A stretch of DNA of 32,574 nucleotides from Rickettsiales bacterium (GTDB lineage Bacteria > Pseudomonadota > Alphaproteobacteria > Rickettsiales > UBA1997), in the NCBI GenBank assembly GCA_947487845.1, contig CANKYC010000003.1:1-32574 (forward strand), read 5' to 3'. Position numbers and translations under genes: made by a program. Numbering within the stretch: position 1 is the first letter of the stretch; every line of letters begins with the position of its first letter. This document shows, in pieces, positions 23,528 through 30,811 of this stretch. The notes beneath the pieces are model-generated. The model worked only from the letters and a program-made list of their open reading frames with translations. It was not told the DNA's origin and did not search any database.

Positions 23528-23584
23528 GTTTTTAGAAATTTATTTTAAGAAAAAATACAAAGCGCGGCAGCCTAGAAAGGCTTC

Positions 23585-23602
23585 AAGATAAGTAAATTGT
23601 AA
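23585..23602 (+). repeat. 18-bp direct repeat, copy 1
   Basis: AAGATAAGTAAATTGTAA, identical to 24948-24965. The two copies bracket the P-loop protein gene. Confidence 0.85.
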
Positions 23603-23706
23603 TGTTTTGTAAGAACCAGTTTACCATCTTTTTTAACCTCAGATTTTGGCATATTTTTAGCGTTTTTTTCGGGTGCTCGCGAATTATAAATTGCCTAAAT
23701 TTATAC

Positions 23707-24822
23707 TTAATGTTCGCGTTCACCAGACTTATTGTTTTGAGTTGGGTCATTGTGAGTATCAAAAATCTTTTGTAAAAAATCAGGTCTTGAAGCCAATGTT
23801 TTTGCGACAGGATGAGTTTCTAGCGGCAGCTCTGATTCTCTAGTTGCAAGGCTATTTATTCTTTTGGCAATTTCAGTAATGGCTTGCGGATTAGCAGAGT
23901 TTTCACTCTCTGGATCTGTTTGGTAAACAGCATCATAAGGCACTTTAGTAGTCACTTTAATTTTCTCATCATTGGGAGCATTTCCTTCTTTAATTCCTAA
24001 CGTCTTAATTAATCCTTGCGCATCTTTGCTGTTTTCAAACAGAATAGCACCACCTTTTGCATCACCATATTTTTGGGCGGCATCTAAAATATCCTGCGTT
24101 GTTAATTGACCAATCACTCTGTCACCTTCTTGCGCGACTTCATACATTTCTCCATATTGATTAAGTGGGAAAAACCCGTCTCTTCTTTCTTCTTGGACAC
24201 CAGTAGCATTGCGGCTGTCCATGTGTTTGACGATTTTATTAATATCACAATGAGCCACGGCAATAACTGATGGGCAGGAAAAATTGTGATCTGCCATATA
24301 TTTATTAAATTCTGCCACAACATCATATTTACCCAAAGGAACCACATCCAAAACGCTAGGCAAGCCATTTCTAGAATTTTCCATTGCCCGTGCAAAAATA
24401 TTTTCCATTATTTGAGAATTTGATGGTGAATTTTTGGCAGCTTCTTGAAATGGTTCGCAATATTTTTCTATCAAACCTTGTATTTTGGTGAGTTTATCTG
24501 CGCTATAAATTTCAGATTCTTCTGGCAATTTATTGTTATGAATTGGTAGTAAAATATTAATTGGTTCTAAATTCTGCTTTGTCTTCAAGTCAATAAAATC
24601 AGGATCTTGATCAACAATACTAAGATGAACGTCTCCTAAATTAGGATGCCTTCTGCATTCCAAATCAAGTCCATCTTCCTGCCAGTCTAGCCTGTCTTTT
24701 GGATCTTTTGCCTCATCTTGTTTTTTCAACTCTTTAATGATCGTACCTTTACCAGCCGATGATGTTCCAAACAAAAGCACTATTGTTGCTTTTCCGCGTT
24801 CTTTTCTTGTTGAATCTTTCAT
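23707..24822 (-). CDS. P-loop NTPase/kinase-like protein of unknown function (371 aa)
   Basis: The N-terminus carries a Walker A loop, VLLFGTSSAGKGTIIKEL (P-loop at about 19-27). The SSAGKGT form recalls chloramphenicol phosphotransferase-like and zeta-type kinases. A possible second acidic strand is LPSVLDVVPLG near residue 155-165. VIAVAHCDINKIVKHMDSRN could be the later nucleotide-binding strand and helix. The C-terminal third (about 285-371) is polar, with DPESENSANPQ and DPTQNNKSGEREH and no recognised domain. There is no signal peptide or membrane segment. No antitoxin-like gene is adjacent, so a toxin-antitoxin reading is not supported. A secreted effector or metabolic kinase is possible. 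It is isolated between repeats. Confidence 0.7.
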   Translation of the reverse strand: MKDSTRKERGKATIVLLFGTSSAGKGTIIKELKKQDEAKDPKDRLDWQEDGLDLECRRHPNLGDVHLSIVDQDPDFIDLKTKQNLEPINILLPIHNNKLPEESEIYSADKLTKIQGLIEKYCEPFQEAAKNSPSNSQIMENIFARAMENSRNGLPSVLDVVPLGKYDVVAEFNKYMADHNFSCPSVIAVAHCDINKIVKHMDSRNATGVQEERRDGFFPLNQYGEMYEVAQEGDRVIGQLTTQDILDAAQKYGDAKGGAILFENSKDAQGLIKTLGIKEGNAPNDEKIKVTTKVPYDAVYQTDPESENSANPQAITEIAKRINSLATRESELPLETHPVAKTLASRPDFLQKIFDTHNDPTQNNKSGEREH

Positions 24823-24947
24823 GAGAGATTTTGAAATTTTTTAAAGGAGATTTTTGTTTTCAAGACCTCTAAATAAAGATCAACAAGATCTATTAGTTGG
24901 ACAATGAATTTTTCAAATTTGTTTAAAAAAAAGCGCCACAACAGTTT

Positions 24948-24965
24948 AAGATAAGTAAATTGTAA
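24948..24965 (+). repeat. 18-bp direct repeat, copy 2
   Basis: AAGATAAGTAAATTGTAA, identical to 23585-23602; it touches the start of the palindrome at 24964. Confidence 0.85.
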
Positions 24966-25058
24966 AAACCTCGATGTCACCCTGAGCCTGTCGAAGGGTG
25001 ATTCAAGCCTGAAGCTAGAATCACCCTTCGACAGGCTCAGGGTGACATCGAGGTTTTT
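24964..25058. repeat. Palindromic repeat, 40-bp perfect arms
   Basis: The arms 24964-25003 and 25019-25058 begin AAAAACCTCGATGTCACCCT and contain CTGTCGAAGGGTGATT. Same family as 6122, 6321, 20421 and 29027. It fills most of the gap between the divergent P-loop and amidase genes (24823-25186); nothing else definite is seen there. Confidence 0.88.
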
Positions 25059-25186
25059 TTACGGGGATTCTTTCAGTTGCAGAATTACCCATCCAACAAA
25101 CTAAAATAAGTTGCGCGAAAAAATCTAAAAATTAGAAGGTAGAATAAATATCTGCGCACTCATTTCCAATTCCCTAAATTTCAAAA

Positions 25187-26467
25187 ATGTATAATTTAAG
25201 ACACGTTAAAGCCGGCTTATTTATTGCTTTGGCAATGTGTTTTGTTGCGTCAAAAACTTGGGGCGAAATTGCGGAAGTTAAGATTAAAAAAATTGGCTTT
25301 AACGCCAAAAACCAGTTAGAAATTTTTATTTCTGATAAAAGTGAATTTAAAATTTTTACCTTAGAAAATCCTTCGCGTCTGGTGATTGACATTGCTAATG
25401 CCGATTTCGAAAAAACTAATTACCAACCAGCAATTCCCGCTTTCGCCACTTCATTTCGTAGTCGCAAAGGTGATGGTTCGCTGCGCTTGGTTTTTGATTT
25501 GAATCAAAAAATTTCCGTACAAAAATCTAATTTTGAAAAAGGAAAGATTACCGCTGAATTAGTTGGAATTGAAAGCGGCGCACAAACAACAGCGATTACA
25601 AAAGTTAAAACTATTGTAAAAAATGATGCCATTTCCGACAAGGTTCAGGAATTTGAAGTTCAAACTGAAAGAATTGTTAATCCTGATGGTTCGGCAAAAT
25701 ATATAGTAAGAAAAATTCCCAAAGGCGCGAATTATGAAACAAATGCAGTTTCAAATAAAACTTCTGCTGTTTTGCAAAGAATGCCAATTATCGTAATTGA
25801 TTCTGGTCACGGCGGCAAAGATCCCGGAACAATTGGAACTTTTGCCCGCACCAAAGAAAAAAACCTGACTTTGTCTTACGCCAAAGAACTCGGTAAACAG
25901 CTAATAAATACCAAACGCTATAAAGTTTATTTAACTCGCGATGAAGATAATTTTATTCCTTTGCGCAAACGCGTACAAATCGCCCGCAAAAAGAAAGCTG
26001 ATTTATTTATTTCGCTTCACGCCGACTCAATCCCTAATTCTCAAGTTGCTGGTTTTTCAATTTATACTTTATCCGAAAAATCTTCTGACAAACAGGCTGA
26101 ATTATTAGCTCAAAAAGAAAACCGCGTTGATATTATTAACGGCATGAATTTTTCTGGCGCTAGCCAAGACATCATGAAAACTTTAATTGATTTATCACAA
26201 CGCGACACTATGAATGGCTCGGCGCGATTCGCTAATATCGCCATCAAATCAATTAAAAATTCCGAAATAAATATTCTGCAAAACACTCACAGATTTGCCG
26301 GCTTTGAGGTTTTAACTGCGCCCGACATGATTTCGGTTTTGATTGAACTTGGGTATTTATCGAGCAAAGAAGAGGAAAAACTTCTAAACAGTCTTACATA
26401 CAAGCGCAAAGTGGCGGAAAGTCTGACCAAAGCGATTGATGAATATTTTTCTAAAAACAAAACTTAA
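25187..26467 (+). CDS. amiC: N-acetylmuramoyl-L-alanine amidase with AMIN domain (AmiC-like, 426 aa)
   Basis: Periplasmic zinc amidase that cleaves the bond between MurNAc and the stem peptide during cell separation. A signal-like hydrophobic segment (about 9-26, ending TWG) precedes an AMIN domain (about 27-125: IKKIGFNAKNQLEIFISDKS, NPSRLVIDIANADF), which targets septal peptidoglycan. A linker leads to the Amidase_3 domain (about 203-420): IVIDSGHGGKDPGTIG with the first zinc His, EKNLTLSYAKEL, VYLTRDEDNFIPLRKRVQIA, ADLFISLHADSIPN, ILQNTHRFAGFEVLTAPDMI and VLIELGYLSSKEEEKLL. The gene for PBP1A begins 6 bp after its stop, so hydrolase and synthase share an operon. Confidence 0.95.
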   Translation: MYNLRHVKAGLFIALAMCFVASKTWGEIAEVKIKKIGFNAKNQLEIFISDKSEFKIFTLENPSRLVIDIANADFEKTNYQPAIPAFATSFRSRKGDGSLRLVFDLNQKISVQKSNFEKGKITAELVGIESGAQTTAITKVKTIVKNDAISDKVQEFEVQTERIVNPDGSAKYIVRKIPKGANYETNAVSNKTSAVLQRMPIIVIDSGHGGKDPGTIGTFARTKEKNLTLSYAKELGKQLINTKRYKVYLTRDEDNFIPLRKRVQIARKKKADLFISLHADSIPNSQVAGFSIYTLSEKSSDKQAELLAQKENRVDIINGMNFSGASQDIMKTLIDLSQRDTMNGSARFANIAIKSIKNSEINILQNTHRFAGFEVLTAPDMISVLIELGYLSSKEEEKLLNSLTYKRKVAESLTKAIDEYFSKNKT

Positions 26468-26473
26468 AAAACA

Positions 26474-28942
26474 GTGACCAGATCAAGAAAAAAATTAAAA
26501 AAAACCTTGGGCGCATTATTTGCGGTAGGCATTTTTGCGACTCTTATTTTAATCACTTTCGGATTTTTCTTATTTAAAAAATATAGCGAAAACCTGCCTG
26601 ATTACGAGCAGCTAAAAAATTACAACCCAATGATTACAACCCGTCTTTACGCGGCTGACGGCTCATTAATTAGTGAATTTTCTAAAGAAAAAAGAATTTT
26701 CGTTCCAATCGATACAATTCCAAAAGATTTAATTAACGCCTTTTTGGCGGCAGAAGATGCCAATTTCTACAAACATTCCGGCATTGATCCTTTGGCGATT
26801 TTTAGAACTTCGGTACAAAATTTCTTTTCGATAATGAAAGGCGATAGTTCAATGGGCGGCGCTTCGACAATCACCCAGCAAGTTGTAAAAAACTTTTTAT
26901 TAACCCGCGAAAGAACTTTTGAACGTAAAATTAAAGAAGCAATTTTGGCTTTTCGCATGTCGCAAACTTTTTCCAAAGACCGCATTTTGGAACTTTATTT
27001 AAACCAAATTTATTTAGGCTCTGGCGCTTACGGAGTTGCAGCTGCGGCGCAAGTTTACTTTAATAAATCAATTGATGATTTAACGACTGAAGAAGCAGCT
27101 TTACTTGCAACTTTGCCTAAAGCTCCTTCTAAACTTGATCCGCGTAAAAATATTGAAAAAGCCAAAGTGCGCCGCAATTGGGTAATTGAGCGCATGGTGG
27201 AAAATGGTTTTATCGATGAAAAAACTGGCGTTGAAGCTTCGGAAAAACCAATCTCGCTTAAAGTTAAAGACAGTGACGAAATTACTAAAGCCAACTTCTT
27301 TTCTGACTCAGTTAAAAAAGAATTAACTCAACTTTACGGTTCAGATTCAGTTTTTGAAAATGGCATTGTGGTTCGCACCACGCTTGATCCGCGCTTGCAA
27401 AAAATTGCTTCAAGAGCATTTGATGCCGGTATTGAAGAATATGACCAAAAACATGGTTATCGCGGCGCTTTAACTAAAATTGACGCAAATGGAAATTGGC
27501 AAGAAGAGTTGCAAAAATTTGATCCAAAAAAACTTTATAAAGAAACTTGGAGCAAAGCCATTGTGCTTTCTTTGTCGAAAGACATCGCCGCAATTGGCGT
27601 TGAAAATGGCGCTTTAGGTTCAATTGAATTTTCTTCGCTGAAATGGGCGCGTAAATATCGCAGTGTTAATTCGGTTGGTCCGGCTCCAAAAAAGATCGCC
27701 GATGTTTTGGCGGTTGGCGATGTTGTGTTAGTTGAAAAATCGGAGAAAGGCGAAAATTATTTCTTGCGCCAAGTTCCAGAAGTTAACGGCGCGCTTTTAG
27801 CAATGGATCCGCACACCGGCCGTGTTTTAGCAATGATGGGCGGCTACGTTGACACGCCAAACCAGTTTAACCGCGCCACGCAAGCGATGCGTCAACCCGG
27901 TTCAACCATGAAAACTTTTGGTTACATCGCCGCTCTTGAAAATGGCATGACTCCGGCGAGCGTGATTATGGATGAAGAAATTTCTCTAAATCAAGGTTTT
28001 GCGCTGCCGCCTTATCGCCCAAGCAACTATTCTGGACAATATTACGGACCAACAACTTTGCGTATTGGTCTTGAACAATCGCGCAACGTTACAACTGTAA
28101 GAATGGCGGATCAAGTTGGTTTGGATAAAGTTGTTGATGTGATAAAAAAATTCGGCGTTAGCGACAATCCACAAAAAATTTATTCCCTAGTTTTAGGTTC
28201 GACCGAAACAACAATGGTGCGCCTTGTTACTGCTTATTCTATGATGGTAAATGGTGGCAAAAAAATCTCGCCTTTGATGATTGAAAAAATTCAGGATCGC
28301 GACGGCAAAACAATTTATCGCCGCGACAAAAGAGAATGTAGATCTTGTTCAATTGCCAATCTCAATGATTATGTTTCCAAAGATGTCAGCGAATTGCCGG
28401 TGCCATTTTTAGATGAAAATAAAGAACAAGTTACTGATTCTGCAACCGCTTATCAAATCACCTCAATGCTGCAAGGCGTTGTTGAACGCGGAACGGCGGC
28501 ACGCGCCAAATCGGTTGGTAAAATTATCGGCGGTAAAACAGGTACGACAAATAATTCATACGATTCTTGGTTTATTGGCTTTTCACCAGATTTAGTAACC
28601 GCAGTTTACATTGGTTTTGACACGCCAAAAACTTTGGGCTCTGAAGAAACTGGCGCTTCGGTGGCGCTTCCTGTTTTCATCAACTTTATGAAAGAGGCTT
28701 TGAAAAATACTCCTTCAACTCCATTTCGCGTTCCTAACACGGTTAAATTTGTAAAGATTGATCGCACAAGTGGAAAATATCCAACACCATTAACGCCTAA
28801 AGAGCGGGTGTTTTTTGAAGCTTTTAAAATGGACGATACAATTTCCAGCGCCGATTCATCGGATAATGCCAGTGACGACGCCGAAGAAGATGATGGATTT
28901 GGCGACAAAACCTCAGATTCCGACCCGACGGGAATTTATTAA
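26474..28942 (+). CDS. mrcA: Penicillin-binding protein 1A, bifunctional (822 aa)
   Basis: Class A PBP that polymerises glycan strands and cross-links peptides. The start is GTG at 26474, 6 bp after the amidase stop; no clear Shine-Dalgarno is seen, so coupling to the amidase is likely. A membrane anchor lies at about 15-36. The transglycosylase domain has FLAAEDANFYKHSGIDPLAI, GGASTITQQVVKNFLLTRER and ILELYLNQIYLGSGAYGVAA. An OB-like insert follows (about 400-435). The transpeptidase domain has the active-site STMK near residue 477 (RQPGSTMKTFGYI), SRN, and KTGTT near 688. An acidic, Ser/Asp-rich tail (about 785-822) is typical of alphaproteobacterial PBP1A. The LpoA-like protein at 14696 is a possible activator. 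Confidence 0.96.
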   Translation: MTRSRKKLKKTLGALFAVGIFATLILITFGFFLFKKYSENLPDYEQLKNYNPMITTRLYAADGSLISEFSKEKRIFVPIDTIPKDLINAFLAAEDANFYKHSGIDPLAIFRTSVQNFFSIMKGDSSMGGASTITQQVVKNFLLTRERTFERKIKEAILAFRMSQTFSKDRILELYLNQIYLGSGAYGVAAAAQVYFNKSIDDLTTEEAALLATLPKAPSKLDPRKNIEKAKVRRNWVIERMVENGFIDEKTGVEASEKPISLKVKDSDEITKANFFSDSVKKELTQLYGSDSVFENGIVVRTTLDPRLQKIASRAFDAGIEEYDQKHGYRGALTKIDANGNWQEELQKFDPKKLYKETWSKAIVLSLSKDIAAIGVENGALGSIEFSSLKWARKYRSVNSVGPAPKKIADVLAVGDVVLVEKSEKGENYFLRQVPEVNGALLAMDPHTGRVLAMMGGYVDTPNQFNRATQAMRQPGSTMKTFGYIAALENGMTPASVIMDEEISLNQGFALPPYRPSNYSGQYYGPTTLRIGLEQSRNVTTVRMADQVGLDKVVDVIKKFGVSDNPQKIYSLVLGSTETTMVRLVTAYSMMVNGGKKISPLMIEKIQDRDGKTIYRRDKRECRSCSIANLNDYVSKDVSELPVPFLDENKEQVTDSATAYQITSMLQGVVERGTAARAKSVGKIIGGKTGTTNNSYDSWFIGFSPDLVTAVYIGFDTPKTLGSEETGASVALPVFINFMKEALKNTPSTPFRVPNTVKFVKIDRTSGKYPTPLTPKERVFFEAFKMDDTISSADSSDNASDDAEEDDGFGDKTSDSDPTGIY

Positions 28943-29026
28943 AATATTCCCGATATTATGAAAAATTTTACCAAAAAGACAAATGCTATAGAAGGGTTTA
29001 TTTTTGGGTTTGGTAAGGTTGATATG

Positions 29027-29131
29027 ATTTTGTCGAAGGGTGATTCTAAGAGCCCGTCCTAAGATCGAAGCCTTAAATCACCCTTCGACAAACTCAGGGT
29101 GACATCTATTGTGTCTTAAGGGATAATCACC
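29027..29131. repeat. Degenerate MITE-like palindromic element, inverted
   Basis: TTTTGTCGAAGGGTGATTCT on the left pairs partly with AATCACCCTTCGACAAACTC on the right. The right end (GTGTCTTAAGGGATAATCAC) is the complement of the left end of the copies at 6122 and 6321. The left end is lost, and AGAGCCCGTCCT lies in the middle. It separates the cell-wall operon from the restriction genes; the rest of 28943-29214 shows no gene. Confidence 0.7.
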
Positions 29132-29214
29132 GTTTTTTTAAAACAAAAAATCTATTGCAAGTTCATCAATTTACCAAATGAATTAATTCAACAAAACTTT
29201 ACCAGCATAAGCCT

Positions 29215-30138
29215 ATGAAACAAAGAAACGTAAGGATTTCCAAGATTCAGGATAAACAATTAGATTTTGGTCAAGTTATTAATATTTTAACAAGTTCGGT
29301 AAAAAAAACCGCTAAACCAAAATTCACTTTCATTGATTTGTTTGCTGGGATTGGTGGCTTTCATTTAGCTGCTTCGCAGAATGGCGGCAATTGTGTTATG
29401 GCTTGCGAAATAGACAAGGCGGCAAAACAAACTTATTTAGCCAACCATAAAGTAAAAAACTTTGTTGAAGATATAACGAAGATAAAAACAAAAGACATTC
29501 CAGATCACGATTTACTTTGCGCTGGTTTTCCTTGTCAGCCTTTCTCACAAGCGGGATTTAAAAAAGGTTTTGATGACATAAGAGGCACTTTATTTTTTTA
29601 CATTGCCGAAATTATCAGGGTTAAAAAGCCAAAAGCATTTTTTTTAGAAAATGTAAGACATCTCTTAAATCACGATGACGGCAGAACATTTGCCAAGATA
29701 AAGGAAGTCTTAGAAGAGCTTGGATATTCTTTTTCTTATAAGATAGTTAAAGCCTCTGATTTTGGACTTCCTCAACATCGTCCAAGGCTTTTTATGGTTG
29801 GGTTTAAAAACAAAAAAACTAAATTTGAATTTCCCGAAAAAATACCTTTAAAAGCGACGATGTCAGATATTTTTGGGGAACCTTGCAATAAAACTATTGG
29901 ATTCACCCTTAGAGTTGGTGGCAGGGGTTCTAAAATTGATGATAGGAGAAATTGGGATAGATATTTGGTTGGTGGCAAAGAATACAAGATTCAGTCGAAA
30001 GATGGCGTAAAAATGATGGGCTTTCCCTCTGATTTTAAATTTCCTGTTTCCGAAACGCAGGCAATGAAGCAACTAGGAAATAGCGTTGCCGTTCCAGCAA
30101 TCAGTAAAACAATTGAAGCAATCACAAAATACTTATGA
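29215..30138 (+). CDS. DNA (cytosine-5-)-methyltransferase, type II (307 aa)
   Basis: Modification enzyme placing 5-methylcytosine in a short site that I cannot identify. Motif I is FIDLFAGIGGFHLA (about 39-52). Motif IV is CAGFPCQPFSQAGFKKGFDD with catalytic C107, motif VI FFLENVRHLL, and motif VIII QHRPRLFMVGF. The target-recognition region includes FTLRVGGRGSKIDDRRNWDR. Motifs IX-X end at MKQLGNSVAVPAI. The N-terminal half closely follows the M.HhaI pattern (IPDHDxLCAGFPCQ.FS, GFxDxRGTLFFxIA). A 31-residue leader precedes motif I. It overlaps the next gene by 4 bases (ATGA), typical of a methyltransferase-endonuclease pair. Confidence 0.95.
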   Translation: MKQRNVRISKIQDKQLDFGQVINILTSSVKKTAKPKFTFIDLFAGIGGFHLAASQNGGNCVMACEIDKAAKQTYLANHKVKNFVEDITKIKTKDIPDHDLLCAGFPCQPFSQAGFKKGFDDIRGTLFFYIAEIIRVKKPKAFFLENVRHLLNHDDGRTFAKIKEVLEELGYSFSYKIVKASDFGLPQHRPRLFMVGFKNKKTKFEFPEKIPLKATMSDIFGEPCNKTIGFTLRVGGRGSKIDDRRNWDRYLVGGKEYKIQSKDGVKMMGFPSDFKFPVSETQAMKQLGNSVAVPAISKTIEAITKYL

Positions 30139-30737
30139 GCGAAATTTTTGAGATTTTAAAGCTAGGCGATAAAGAGCTACATAATCTTTTTAAAGAAATT
30201 ATAAACAAAGCAACTTATACGAGTCCTAGTCAACTAATTAGCGATTGTTGGGCTGAATACGAAAAACAATCAGGGAACAAATCTGCTGACTCTTCTAAAA
30301 ATAAAAACGGGCAATTCCTAGAGTTATTGGTTCAATACATACTTTGCAAAAACGATATTTTACCTTTTTACAAACAAGCAAAAGTTGCCTTTGTTCCCAA
30401 TGTAAATTTTGACGCGCTGTTATACACGAAAGAAATTGGCTCGATAGTTTTAAGTATAAAAACCTCGTTAAGGGAAAGATATAAACAAGCCGATTTAGAA
30501 GCTATCGCACTAAAACAAGTTCACCGCAGATCAAAAACTTTTTTGCTTACGCTTTCTGACGAATATTTGAGCATAAACAAAAAAATAGAAAAAGGTGATG
30601 TAGCTGGCTTGGAAAAAGCCATAAATTGCCGCAATAGTGATTTTGATTTGTTTATAGAGGAGTTGAAAAAATACACTTTTATCGAGGCTGGAAGCGTTGA
30701 AATAGTTATTGGTAATTTACTAAAACAGAAAAAATAA
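30135..30737 (+). CDS. Probable type II restriction endonuclease (200 aa)
   Basis: Presumed partner of the C5-methyltransferase, inferred mainly from the 4-base overlap. The sequence offers a PD-(D/E)XK-like set: E63 in GQFLELLVQYIL, D93 in VNFDALLYTK, and the strand IGSIVLSIKTSLRERYKQAD with SIK (107-109), where Ser replaces the usual D/E before x-K. The TSLRERYKQ.DLEA segment after the catalytic strand recalls several type II enzymes. There is no helicase or DNA-binding fold. The specificity is unknown. It could be another nuclease or a DNA-mimic control protein, but a cognate endonuclease is the simplest reading. A spacer of 74 bp with a small TCGAAG-C-CTTCGA palindrome follows. Confidence 0.75.
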   Translation: MSEIFEILKLGDKELHNLFKEIINKATYTSPSQLISDCWAEYEKQSGNKSADSSKNKNGQFLELLVQYILCKNDILPFYKQAKVAFVPNVNFDALLYTKEIGSIVLSIKTSLRERYKQADLEAIALKQVHRRSKTFLLTLSDEYLSINKKIEKGDVAGLEKAINCRNSDFDLFIEELKKYTFIEAGSVEIVIGNLLKQKK

Positions 30738-30811
30738 GAATAATCAATCAACTCAATAAGAAGTCTCGAAGCCTTCGAATTTAAAAAGATTAAACTATTA
30801 AAAACTACCAA

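Noticed and set aside
21600..23700. glmS ribozyme upstream of glmS.
   Set aside because: The 180-base leader shows no recognisable ribozyme core, and these are mainly found in Firmicutes.
23707..24822. Zeta-type toxin of a toxin-antitoxin pair.
   Set aside because: No small antitoxin gene is adjacent, and the second half does not match a zeta toxin. Only the P-loop is shared.
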